NCBI GenBank assembly: GCA_035771175.1
Contig: CM069593.1
Location: forward strand, 22,916,456 to 22,980,455
Length of the DNA stretch: 64,000 bases
Source of the DNA: Paratinospora sagittata
Lineage: Eukaryota > Streptophyta > Magnoliopsida > Ranunculales > Menispermaceae
Direction of reading: 5' to 3'
The notes under the pieces were generated by a model, which saw only the letters and a program-made list of their open reading frames with translations, was not told the DNA's origin and ran no database searches. Position numbers and translations under genes: made by a program. Shown here piece by piece: positions 38,701 through 48,139 of this stretch; the first letter of the stretch is position 1; every line of letters starts with the position of its first letter.

Positions 38701-39237
38701 CAAGAACACACAGAGAATATTAAGAGGATCAAGCATAATATGAAAGTAGCCCAAGACAGGCAGAAGAGTTACACTGATGCCAAGCGGAAGACCGTAGAGT
38801 TCGAGGTGGGTGACCAAGTTTTATTGAAGGTCTCACCTCAGAAGGGCCAAACTAGATTTGGGATAAAAGGCAAGCTCGCTCCGAGATTTATTGGGCCGTT
38901 CGAGGTTTTAGAACGAATTGGCCCCGTCGCTTACCGATTAGCCTTGCCACCTCAGTTAGCAGCAGTCCACAATGTCTTTCACGTGTCAATGCTGAGAGTA
39001 TACAAGAGTGATTTTGATCACGTCTTGGACTGGAGGAACATTGAACTGAGGCAGGATGGGACTTATGATGAGGAACCTATTCAGATACTTGACCGGAAGG
39101 TCCAGAGGTTACGTAACCGTGAGATTCCGATGGTTAAGGTGAGATGGCAGTTCCATGGCGAGGAACAGGTTACTTGGGAGCGTGAGGACTACATGATGGA
39201 GCACTTTGCCGAGTTCATGGGCTTAGGTAATTCTTAA
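35773..39237 (+). CDS. Gypsy-2 pol polyprotein, intact 1,154-codon frame
   Basis: Encodes enzymes for reverse transcription and integration. In order: aspartic protease ([13 protein letters not shown], residues 39-51), reverse transcriptase (LCIDYRQLN; active site FIDDILVYS at about 371-379), RNase H ([15 protein letters not shown]), integrase zinc finger ([10 protein letters not shown] about 736; CEICQRVK), integrase core (TMDFVVGLP about 804; [18 protein letters not shown]) and a C-terminal chromodomain ([19 protein letters not shown]). No stops or frameshifts. The first ATG is not necessarily the true start, since plant gypsy pol is usually fused to gag and the stop at 35,755 breaks that fusion. 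Confidence 0.93.
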   Translation: MQQSSARETAKAATEPDPTASKTLVEGTLIICGTSMHVLSDAGSTLSFISGRMVDNLHLTPIMASTWLVVSTVAGERIYPNMICSQCVVQIGDVEMPIDFRVLEFLEFDAILGMDWLTAYHAVVDCFAKRIIFQIPGHPVFTLQGKASDQTVTRGRFVTDGDREILVGLVPEEEETSEVILEDIAIVRDFPDVFPADLPGLPPKREIDFIIELVPGTKPISMAPYRMAPAELKELQKQLEELLAKGFICPSVSPWGAPVLFVKKKDGSLRLCIDYRQLNRVTIKNKYPLPRIDDLFDQLRGAKYFSKIDLRSGYHQLRIREEDVPKTAFRTRYGHYEFLVMPFGVTNAPAMFMDLMQRVFRQYLDKFVIVFIDDILVYSKTRAEHEEHLRVTLQTLREHRLYAKLSKCEFWITEVKFLGHVVSSEGISVDPSKVEAIISWPRPTTVTEIRSFLGLAGYYRRFVQGFSKIATPMTRLTQKDVSFAWTEECENAFLELKKRLTSTPVLILPEPDQELVIYTDASRIGLGCVLMQKDRVIAYASRQLKVHEKNYPVHDLELAAVVFALKIWRHYLYGERFTLYSDHKSLKYLFSQKELNMRQRRWLELLKDYDFTLEYHPGKANVVADALSRKRVETVMVARQMSHEWRLLEAATVMSVCATPSDQIVICAQMRAQPTQVQEVIDQQRLDVDYGIYKSWAKSSDFTDWHLSSDGALRFRGRLWVPTDPRLRQSVLQEAHRSHYAIHPGRTKMYHDMKRMYWWPDMKREIAQFIQRCEICQRVKAEHQRPGGQMQPLAIPEWKWEHVTMDFVVGLPNTPRRHNAVWVIIDRLTKSAHFLPVNTRDSMDKLSRLYMREIVRLHGVPVSIVSDRDPRFTSVFWQGLQRQLGTRLDLSTAFHPQTDGQSERLISILEDMLRACVLESSGNWEEYIHLCEFAYNNSYQSSIGMAPFEALYGRPCRSPICWTEVGDVAMMGPEFVQEHTENIKRIKHNMKVAQDRQKSYTDAKRKTVEFEVGDQVLLKVSPQKGQTRFGIKGKLAPRFIGPFEVLERIGPVAYRLALPPQLAAVHNVFHVSMLRVYKSDFDHVLDWRNIELRQDGTYDEEPIQILDRKVQRLRNREIPMVKVRWQFHGEEQVTWEREDYMMEHFAEFMGLGNS

Positions 39238-39268
39238 CCTTAAAACTTCGAGGACGAAGTTCATTCTA

Positions 39269-39281
39269 AGGTGGGTGTGAT
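39269..39281 (+). promoter_or_regulatory. Gypsy-2 polypurine tract
   Basis: AAGGTGGGTGTGA immediately before the 3' LTR is the likely plus-strand primer. It is only partly purine. Confidence 0.6.
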
Positions 39282-42240
39282 GTGACGCCCCGAAAATTAT
39301 TTCATCTAGCCCATAACCCAATTGTATTTTGCCCAAACTCTATGTGTTGCCTTGATATGTTTGGTGTTTGTTTGATGATTGTTTAATGTTTGTATAGTTA
39401 ATGCTTGATAATGTATATAAATATATGTATCATAAATTGTATATGAGTCATGTTAAATTAAAGTTTAATGCATATGTTATTATTTATGCATGGGCTCATT
39501 AAACCATGAATTGATATGGGTTAGGATTGATGGAATAAAAGGATAAATGAAATTGAAGATTTGGTGTATTAAATGGATTGGACATTTAAAATACATGTGG
39601 TTGGTATGGGTAGTATGAGACCAACACATGTGAAGGTTGGTGCATGAAAGTGGACAAGTGTCCAATGCCCACTTGTCTTCTTTAAGGAAGTGCTAGAATG
39701 AGTGGAGGGAACCAAGGAGAGGAAAACAAGGAGAGAATCAAGGAGAGAATCAAGGAGGGAATCAAGGAAGTGCTAGAAAGAGGTGAGTGGAGAGAAAAGA
39801 AAGAAGAAGAGAAAGAAAAGAAGAGAAAGGAAAGAAGAAGAGAAAGAAGGAGAGAGTTGCAGGAGTAAGAACCCTGCGAGATTTTCATCAAAGAAGTGGA
39901 TCTTTGGAATTTACGGTCAGATTGAGCTCAAATTTTGTCAGCACGTTCGTAGCTTATGATTCTTCATTCTGGTCGGTGGAGATCTTGATCAGAGGTTTCT
40001 TCTGAGAGATCTAACCTCTCAAACAAAGCTGGCCGGAAAGTCTGGATTTCTCGCACTGTTTCGCTCAAACTTATAGATCTCCTAAATCTACCGTTAGATG
40101 GTTATCAAATTTGGGTATGTAGTTTATAACTGATATTTATACATTCTGAACGGTGGAGATCGTAATTAGAAGCTTGTGCTAAGAGATATAACCTCTGAAA
40201 CAAAGCTGGTCGGAATTTCTGGGTTTCTCGTTCCGTTTCGGTAAAACTTGTAGATCTCCTCAACGTACCGTTGGATGGATATCAAATTTGAGTATGTAGT
40301 TTACAACAGATATTTCTGTATTCTGAACGGTGGAAATATTTATATGTTAATTATTTTGTGTGATATAGCCATCTGAGTTTGGGTATTTGCAGCAGGAAAG
40401 GAGAAACTGTCTGATTAGACACTTGCTCATCAAAGATACATATCTTTTCGGTCCACCGTTGGATTGGGCTGATATTTGGACAGAAGGTTTGTTTCTTCAC
40501 ATACTTCAATCTGTACGGTTGATTTTGTGATTACATATTTCTGTTGGTAGATTGATACATCTGAACAGAATAATACATGTGAAGAATTGGTAGGGTTGTT
40601 TGTATTAGACCTACATTTAGAATATGAACTTAGACCTTTCCAAATAGCTTGCATGTCAACTATGTTGACCTAGTTGCCATTGTGGATGAACCCATGATGC
40701 AAAATCAGTGATATACATGGCTGAACATGGCGACCTAGTGTAAATCGACAATATGGCCTAAGTATGGAAAATTTCATATTTTAGGGCTTTTGATGCTTTT
40801 GGCTTAGAATCATTGAATTGATGCAACTTATGTTTAATTAAGCATGATTAGGGTTGATTATGCTACTGATTTGGTGGTTGTGACCATATCATGGGTTAGG
40901 CCTACTTGTGATCAAGTGACCCAAATTTGGACATGTTTATGCCTAAGGAATTGAAAATCAGTATTTTTGATTAATAGAATGGTTTATGAATGAGAACTAT
41001 GCATTAGAGGCCTAAGTCATGTGATTTGAGTTGAATGATGGGATTAAATGGGATTTAGGCCTATTAATTATATGTGGGCTGATTTAGGGTTGATTTGTAA
41101 TGTATATGTAATTGAGCATAGAAATTGATGTATGGTAGGATATTGATGTATGTTTCAGGATCTTGATTGGGTTGATTCGGTTTGGTGGTCGTGTGTGATT
41201 AAATACTCTCGCGAGGCTTGGTTGTGAGTAGGCTTCACTTATGATTATATCATTTATGTCATCATATCACTTATATATATTGTATGTTGAAAGCATGAAT
41301 GTGTTCTAATGTTTTGAATGATGCATTGATTTGAGAAAACCTTATGACTTTGGTTGGGCCCATCTATCTGGCTAATAGGGGGACTTGACCTTGTCATAGG
41401 AGGGTTTTAAGAAGGAAATGATTGGGATCAACGGCACGGTGAAATAGACGTGGACTAGTAACCCAAGTAAACATGATTGGGATCAACGGCACGGTGAAAT
41501 AGACGTGGACTAGTAACCCAAGGCATGTGGAATGTGGATCCAAATTGATAAACTTTTACTTGCATCGAACTTATTATAAATGCTTGATATCTATATGTTA
41601 TGAGCTTTTAATCATGCTACACATTGACATGCATACATGGTTTTTATTGATGAGTATTGATAGCATATTTGAATTCTATTCACTGGGCATCGTTGGCTCA
41701 CCCTCATTTTCCTCTTTCAGGTCCTTCTGTCCCGAATAAGGGCAAGGGAGTAGTCATATCTTGAGGGCCTTGCCTGCGAGAGAATCCAAGTCCTCTATGT
41801 GAGTTGAGAGGCATTTTGATTGAATTGTGTTTTAAATTATTAAGTATTATGTTTTGGATTATGTAATTATAACACTTACCACATTGTAGTATGGGTGAGT
41901 TGGGACTTGTTAGATAGACTATGTGGGCATATGACGGTTTTTATTTGTACCCACAATTTTAGATTTTATGTCTATGTCAATTTTAATGGACTGTAGGGAT
42001 TATGATTTTATTTATGGTTCATTTTTATGGATTATCTCTTGTCTTGGATGATTAATACGGTGGGTAGTTTTGTTTGATACCTTTTGATATCATATCGATG
42101 TTTGGGATAAGGCTTGTAGGGTCTCAACCACCTCACGGGAGTTGAGGAGTGGTCAGAGATGCCAACGCCGGGCGTCCCGCCCCGGCATTCCGCATGCCAT
42201 TCCCTGTGGGGTTGGTGGTCCGGGGCGCGGGGTCGCCACA
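39282..42240 (+). repeat. Gypsy-2 3' LTR (2,959 bp)
   Basis: Nearly identical to 31,985-34,888. Substitutions I saw are at about 41,103, 42,137, 42,153 and 42,162. A C is added near 42,182, and a 54-bp tandem duplication lies at about 41,420-41,520. It ends GTCGCCACA, followed by GTACT. Confidence 0.95.
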
Positions 42241-42245
42241 GTACT

Positions 42246-44139
42246 GATGCAGGAGGGTCGAGTGGTTGCATATGCATCTAGACAGCTTAAGGTGCATGAG
42301 CAGAACTACCATGTGCATGATTTGGAGCTGGCCGCTATTGTATTTGCACTGAAGCTATGGAGGCATTACCTTTATGGTGAGAGGTTCAGTTTGTTTTCCG
42401 ATCACAAGAGTTTGAAGTACCTCTTTGATCAGAAGGAGCTGAATATGCGGCAGAGGAGATGGTTCGAGTTACTAAAGGATTATGATTTCTCTTTGCAGTA
42501 TCATCCTGGCAAAGCCAATGTTGTGGCTGATGCTTTGAGCCGTAGGCGAGCAGGGACTCAGGTGGTTGCTTTTCAGATGGCCCAGCAGTGGCATTTACTT
42601 GAGAGAGTGACTATGATGAGTATACTCTCAAACGCACCACTTACTGAGATATGTGCTCAGATGCACGTGCAGCTTGCGGATGCCCATATTCCGAGGGTTA
42701 GATATTTACAGGAACATTGTCCAGATTATGACATGTACCGTGGATAAGCAGACAGTGTTGACCAGGCCGATTGGCAGATTGGTCCAGATGATGTCTTGCG
42801 GTATAGAGGGAGGCTATGGATCCCATATGATGCTGAGTTGCGTGCTGAGATACTTCGAGAGGCTCACAGATCTCAGTATACTGTTCATCCAGGGGCTACC
42901 AAGATGTACCATGACATGAAGAGATCTGTATGGTGGCACGGGATGAAGAAGAGTATTGCTGAGTATGTGCAGAGATGTGAGGTGTGTCAGCAGGTTAAGG
43001 CTGAACACCGGAAGCCTGGAGGTTAGATGCAACCATTGCCTATACCCGAGTGGAAATGGGAACACATCACAATGGATTTCATCATGGGATTGCCGAGGTC
43101 TCAGGGCAGATTTGATGCCATTTGGGTTGTGGTCGATAGATTGACCAAGAGTGCGCACTTCCTTCCTATGAGCGCCAGGGACTCTGTGGATAGACTGAGC
43201 AGATTATATGTGAGAGAGATCGTGAGATTGCATGGAGTGCCCTTGTCTATCGTGTCAGATCGAGATCCACGATTTACATCGAGGTTTTGGCAGGCCTTGC
43301 AGACTCGATTTGGGACCCGCCTCCGACTCAGTACAACATTTCATCCTCAGACGGACGGTCAGTCCGAGAGAGTGATTCAGATGCTGGAGGATATGCTCAG
43401 GTCTTGCATTTTAGAGTTTGGTGGTGGTTGGGGTGAGCATTTGCCCTTGTGTGAATTTTCTTACAACAACAGTTATCAGGCTAGCATCGGTATGGCACCG
43501 TATGAGGCTTTGTATGGAAGACCCTGTAGATCTCCAGCTTGTTGGTACGAGGTGGGTGATACGCAGCTATGGGGCCCTGATGCAGTTGTTGAGCAGATTG
43601 AGAAAGTCAAGCTGATTCGGCAGAGGCTGAAGTCAGCTCAGGACAGGCAAAAAAGTTATTATGATAACCGGCATCGGCCGTTAGAGTTTGCTATGAGAGA
43701 TCTAGTTTTGCTTAAGGTCTCGCCACTCAAAGGACAGATGATGTTCGGTGTCAGTGGGAAACTTGCCCCTAGGTTTATTGGGCCATTCTGGATTGTTGAG
43801 AGGATTGGACCAGTAGCGTACAGGTTGGCTCTACCTTCTCAGCTCGAGGGTGTTCATGATGTATTTCACGTATCGATGCTGAGGAAGTTTAATGAAGATC
43901 CATTGAAGGAGTCTTATCCCGACCCAGCTCATGTGCTTGATGTGAGTCATCTGCAAGTTGGGGAGGATACGACTTATGAGGAGTTGCCTATTCAGATTAT
44001 GGCTCGTAGGGTTCAGAAATTGAGAAATAAGGAAATCCCGCTTGTGCGCGTCAGATGGCAATTCCACGATAATGAAGAGCAAACCTGGGAGCGCGAGGAC
44101 CAGATGAGGGAGAAATTCCCCGACCTCTTTACCGACTGA
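42246..44139 (+). pseudogene. Gypsy-1 pol, second part: RNase H, integrase, chromodomain
   Basis: Continues the same frame after gypsy-2: RNase H (DHKSLKYLF), integrase zinc finger (HRSQYTVHPG, CEVCQQVK), integrase core ([18 protein letters not shown]) and a C-terminal chromodomain-like segment (VRVRWQFHDNEEQTWERED). Two stops interrupt it: TAA at 42,745-42,747, where gypsy-2 has Trp, and TAG at 43,024-43,026, where gypsy-2 has Gln. The chromodomain places it among chromoviruses, which target methylated or heterochromatic DNA. Confidence 0.93.
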
Positions 44140-44182
44140 GGTTAGTTCTCTTGCTTTTATTTTTGAGGACAAAAATATTCCT

Positions 44183-44196
44183 AAGTTGGGGAGAGT
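44183..44196 (+). promoter_or_regulatory. Gypsy-1 polypurine tract
   Basis: AAGTTGGGGAGAGT lies directly before the 3' LTR start TGTAGCACCC at 44,197. Confidence 0.75.
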
Positions 44197-44419
44197 TGTA
44201 GCACCCATGCCTTTAGGTGACGTCATTTTGACCCATAGTGTACCCGTATACGTATTCGTATACGTATGTGTATATGTATGTGTATATGTATTTTGATGCT
44301 CGAAGTACGTAAGTTCGAGTGTCTTTGCATGATTTTAGGTCATAAAGGGTACGCATGAAATTTCGGAACCATCGGAGACCCGTTCGACGTCAAAACATTT
44401 CAAAAACGGTGTTTTGGAT
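44197..44419 (+). repeat. Gypsy-1 3' LTR, truncated after about 223 bp
   Basis: Matches 27,004-27,220 closely, with a 12-bp longer GTATATGTAT-type microsatellite and one clear substitution. Homology stops at the sequence GTGTTTTGGAT. The following bases belong to copia integrase. The remaining roughly 2.7 kb of LTR is missing. Confidence 0.9.
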
Positions 44420-45526
44420 TCAGCCCAAAATACTTTGCTCAGTCCAGAATGTGATAACATGCAGCGAACTTTATCTACCAAAGTACGATTCATGAGTTCA
44501 GCAACACCGTTTTGTTGTGGTGTGCCTGAGACTGTGAAATGTCTGACAATCCCTTCATTCTCACAAATTTTCTGAAATGGGTCTGACTTGTATTCTCCTC
44601 CATGATCAGATCTGAGCCTCTTGATCTCTCTTCCTGTTTGGGTTTCTACCATTTTCTTCCATATAAGAAGATATCTAGCACTTCATCTTTATGCTTCATG
44701 GTATAAACCCAAACATAGCGTGAGAAATCATCAATGAAAGTAACAAACCAACGTTTACCGCCCAATGAAGCATTTTCAGAGGGTCCCCAAACGTCGGTAT
44801 GAACATAATCCAATGTTCCTTTTGTGCGGTGGATTACAGTTCCAAACTTGACTCTCATCTGCTTGCTTAAGATACAGTGTTCGCAGAAGTCAAGTTTTCC
44901 GGTCTTTGCACCTTTCAGAGAACCTTGCTTTATCAAGGTTTGAAGAGCCTTCTCTCCAACATGTCCGAGGTGCATGTGCCAAAGTCGGGAAGTGTCCGAT
45001 GAAACATCATTAGAACTGGTGCAAGCTGAGACACTTCCGATTATTGTGTTGTCGTCAAGGAAATAGAGATTTCCTTTCTGAGTACCCTTCATGGCCAAGA
45101 ATGCTCCACGTACAACCTTCAGAACTCTACCTTCAATGGTTACCTTGTAACCGTTGGAATCAAGGACTCCTAGGGAGATCATATTTTTCTTCAGATCTGT
45201 GACATATCTGACTTCCATGAGCCGTCTTGTTGTACCGTCATGCATCTTAAGTCGTATAGTTCCAATACCCTTTGTTTGGCAGGAATTGTTGTTGCCCATG
45301 AGCACGACTTCTCCATCGAACTCATCCAATTTGGAGAACCAATGTCGATTCGGACACATATGATATGAACAACCAGAATCTAATATTCATCTATCAGACT
45401 AATTGTCTATAGATGAAACGGAGAATGTAGAATCTTCTTCAGCCTTCTGTGCCACATTTGCATCTGTCTTGCCCTTATTTGGACAATCTTTCTTCCAGTG
45501 CCCCTTTTGGTGATAATAGGCACATT
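44420..45526 (-). pseudogene. Copia pol fragment: zinc knuckle, protease, integrase
   Basis: Minus-strand order: zinc knuckle (45,470-45,526, with CAYYHQKGHWKKDC), protease active-site DSG (near 45,380), integrase zinc-binding HLGH and CEHC, integrase core (HTDVWGP; SDHGGEY; QQNGVAE). Lesions are an in-frame TAG and a TGA just before the protease motif (near 45,396-45,410) and a frameshift near 44,650 between the two integrase frames. The fragment is cut at the junction with the truncated gypsy-1 LTR at about 44,420. Not functional. Confidence 0.9.
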
Positions 45527-45530
45527 CATC

Positions 45531-46543
45531 CTGTCACACCCTGGGTTGCACAGCATGCCCCCTACCCAGGTGTGGGCGCACCCTCTCAGGGCGAACGCCT
45601 AGCCATAGTACCACATAATATTGTCATATCGCCATGTAGCAACCCAATCGCAGCTGGTCTACATCGAAACGATTATTTGTCTGCCACTATTCATAAATAG
45701 TGCATGGCCTCCCTAGGAATCGAACTCGAGACTTCCCTTAAGGAGTCTAATTTCGCATTCCTAGTAACCACTGAGTGGTTACTCAGAATGCGAAATCAGA
45801 CTCCTTAAAGGAGGTCTCGAGTTCGATTCTGGGGGAGGCCCTGCACAGTTCATATGAACAGTGGGGACAAATGATCTCGTTGACCGATGTCCTTGTGTGG
45901 CGTGGCTGGCCGAGATGGGACAATATTATGGGTCCATAATGGTTGGAGCACGCCCTGGAGATTGGGGTACTCATCACCCTGGGTAGGGGGCACTGTGTGC
46001 AACCCAGACGTGACAAAAAGGCCTTATGTATACATGAGGCCTTTTTGTCACACCCATACATAAGGCCTTTTTGTCACACCCTGGGTTGCACAGCGTGCCC
46101 CCTACCCAGGTGTGGGCGCACCCCCTCGGGGCGAACGCCTAGCCATTATGGATCCATAATATTGTCATATCGCCATGTAGCAACCCAACCGCAGCTGGTC
46201 TACATCGAAACGATTATTTGTCTGCCACTATTTATGAATAGTGCAGGGCCTCCCTAGGAATCGAACTAAAGACCTCCCTTAAGGAGTTAGATTTCGCATT
46301 CAGTGGTTACTAGGAATGCGAAATCTAACTCCTTAAGGGAGGTCTTGAGTTCGATTCCTAGGGAGGCCCTGCACTATTCATGAATAGTGGCAGACAAATA
46401 ATCGTTTCGATGTAGACCAGCTGCGGTTGGGTTGCTACATGGCGATATGACAATATTATGGATCCATAATGGCTAGGCGTTCGCCCCGAGGGGGTGCGCC
46501 CACACCTGGGTAGGGGGCACGCTGTGCAACCCAGGGTGTGACA
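45531..46543. mobile_element. Compound foldback element with two palindromic units and tRNA-like arms
   Basis: A 1,013-bp insertion in copia gag flanked by CATC on both sides (45,527-45,530 and 46,544-46,547). It contains two inverted-repeat units: A (45,532-46,015, centre 45,773) and B (46,072-46,543, centre about 46,306). Each begins TGTCACACCCTGGG; unit B ends with the perfect complement CCCAGGGTGTGACA, unit A with a diverged copy. Arms are about 235 bp and nearly complementary. Each outward-reading arm contains GTGGTTACT and GAGTTCGATTC, which resemble the A and B boxes of a tRNA-derived SINE. No transposase is encoded. Confidence 0.8.
46011..46050. repeat. 40-bp near-perfect palindrome between foldback units
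   Basis: Outer arms TGACAAAAAGGCC and GGCCTTTTTGTCA enclose a TATGTATACAT core. Only one pair is mismatched. Part of it (CATAAGGCCTTTTTGTCA) is repeated at 46,058-46,076, where unit B begins. Confidence 0.85.
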
Positions 46544-46547
46544 CATC

Positions 46548-47290
46548 ATTTGCAAGACGTTGACGTGATGAAGGTCCTTTTGACTTTAAGCGAGATCGGC
46601 CTCGCCCACTGGATCTATCAGATCTGTTGTTAGCCCTGCATCTGGATACCGTCAAGGCTTCTGGTGATGCTTCCTTGTTATCGTGCTGGTCCTTCCTTCG
46701 ATACTCGTTGTTCACCAAAGCATTTGAAACAACACTGAATTTAACCTCATCTTTACCATATAGCAAAGTTGTTGTTAAATGTTCATAACTTTTAGGCAAA
46801 GAATTTAACAACAATAGTGTTTTATCCTCATCAAGAGGTTCAACATCAAGATTAGTAGATCAGCGAGAATCTTGTTGAAATTATCAAAATGCTCGATCAT
46901 GGGAGTACCTTGCTTGTACTGAAAACGAAAGAGCTTCTTCTTCAGGTAGAGTCGGTTCTCTATGCTTTTTGTCATGTACTTGTCCTCCAGTTTCTTCCAG
47001 AGACTTGTTGCCATAGTCTCTTTCATGACAAAGTACTTCTGATCTTTTGCTAAACAGAGTCTGATTGTTCCACAAGCTTGACGATTTACAAAATTCCAAT
47101 CATCATCAGACATATCCTTAGGCTTGGTTTCCAAGGCGATATGTGATCCTTCCCGGAATAACAGATCTTGAACTTCGCATTGCCACATGCCAAAGTTGTT
47201 GGTGCCGTTGAATTTCTCCACCTCGAAGTTTACGTTAGACATCGAACTTCTTTGCCAAGGCCTGCTTGTGGTTGGGATTTCTTCCGCCAT
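46548..47290 (-). pseudogene. Copia gag fragment
   Basis: The gag frame starts at 47,290 (MAEEIPTTSR; FNGTNNFGMWQ further on) and runs to about 46,858. There a single-base deletion shifts the frame, and the remainder continues in 46,548-46,814 (LLNSLPKSYEHL, then an Arg/Ser-rich segment). The domain matches the UBN2/retrotransposon gag family of copia elements. The foldback element interrupts it at 46,543, just before the zinc knuckle. Confidence 0.88.
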
Positions 47291-47514
47291 TAAGACCGAA
47301 GATATGTATAACGCCGAAAAGTGCTGGAAAAATGATAAACAACTTCAACTAAGCTACATCAATAACTTAGGAGCTGAATCTGCAGAAACTGATTGCACGG
47401 TTGCGTCCGGAACGGTCGAAAATGGTGGAAACAAGTCTGACTTTGCTGAAATCAGACGAAAAATTAGTCGGATATGGTTAGTCAACCGAAAATGGATTCG
47501 ATCAACTGCGGGCC

Positions 47515-47810
47515 GAAAATGGACTGGGCCGGGATGAACAGGATTGGGCCGGGATGAACAGTATCGGGCTGGATAAACAATATCGGGCTGGATAAATAGT
47601 ATCGGGTCTGGATGAACAGTATCGGGCCTGATTAACAGTATCGGGGTCTAATGAACAGTATTAGGCCGGACGGATCTGGGCCGGATGAACTGCGTCGGAC
47701 CGAAACGGACTGGATCGGGGGGAGGAACAATGCCGGTCGAAGCGGGCTGGGCAGGGGATGGGCCAGATGAACAGTGTCGCCTGATCGGATGAATAGTATC
47801 GGGATGAACA
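47515..47810. repeat. Degenerate minisatellite in the copia leader
   Basis: About ten imperfect copies of a 19-23 bp unit resembling GGATGAACAGTATCGGGCC lie between the copia 5' LTR and gag. The expected primer-binding site next to the LTR is not recognisable, suggesting that expansion or deletion replaced it. Confidence 0.8.
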
Positions 47811-47811
47811 A

Positions 47812-48139
47812 CATGAAAGAAAAAAATAAGACAACAAATTTAACGTGGTTCGGCAAATTGCCTATGTTCACGGAAGGCAGCAAACTTGTATTACTGATTA
47901 CAAACTTCACTCTTAGGTGAATCTCACAGATTGAATCTATTGAATTAGATCTCTCAGGATATATTTTCAAGAATGAAGTTAGACTCTATTTATAGGAGTA
48001 TTTAGGGGCATTATCGTAATTAAAATAATATATTTTAATATACTATTATCAACCAATTGACTGTTGACGGAGTTTTTTGGCCGCCCTCATGGGCGGCCAC
48101 CAACCAATTAATTTGGTTCCCACACAGGTGGACCCCACA
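47812..48139 (-). repeat. Copia 5' LTR, inner end truncated
   Basis: Matches the 3' LTR over about 328 bp, ending with CA at 48,139 followed by GTTGA. Compared with the other LTR it lacks about 20 bp at the side facing gag. Confidence 0.9.

Larger units (their letters stand above)
31985..42240 (+). mobile_element. Ty3/gypsy chromovirus 2 (Tekay-like), complete and very young
   Basis: Full-length 10.26-kb element with LTRs 31,985-34,888 and 39,282-42,240 and perfect target duplication GTACT (31,980-31,984; 42,241-42,245). By eye the LTRs differ by four substitutions, a one-base indel and a 54-bp tandem duplication. It has a primer site, a damaged gag, an intact pol frame and a purine-rich tract. 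Its insertion interrupted the pol RNase H region of gypsy-1 between two identifiable halves of one codon frame. It is related to, but distinct from, gypsy-1. Confidence 0.96.
27004..44419 (+). mobile_element. Ty3/gypsy chromovirus 1 (Tekay-like), interrupted and 3' truncated
   Basis: The 5' LTR (27,004-29,984), primer site, pol and a 3' LTR stub (44,197-44,419) are in plus orientation inside copia. The left target flank is CTGGT (26,999-27,003). The right one is gone because the 3' LTR is cut after about 223 bp, along with neighbouring copia DNA. Gypsy-2 interrupts pol at GTACT. Gag is almost entirely absent and pol carries three in-frame stops. Where the LTRs overlap they differ by one clear substitution and a microsatellite length change, so the insertion is fairly recent. 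Confidence 0.92.
26161..48139 (-). mobile_element. Ty1/copia retrotransposon (Tork-like), split by nested insertions
   Basis: Outer boundaries are TG at 26,161 and CA at 48,139, flanked by the 5-bp target duplication GTTGA at 26,156-26,160 and 48,140-48,144. Minus-strand order is 5' LTR (47,812-48,139), gag, zinc knuckle, protease, integrase, gap, RNase H, polypurine tract, 3' LTR (26,161-26,509). About 22 kb lies between its ends, but only about 3.6 kb is copia DNA. The rest is gypsy-1, gypsy-2 and a foldback element. Reverse transcriptase is missing altogether. The LTRs differ at about 13 of 328 aligned positions, mostly transitions. It is a dead element, inserted into the LINE. Confidence 0.93.

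Noticed and set aside
45700..46370. Possible tRNA genes (A- and B-box-like motifs)
   Set aside because: They cannot be folded into a full cloverleaf by inspection, have no plausible anticodon arm, and occur in inverted copies within a foldback element. Treated as SINE-like remnants.
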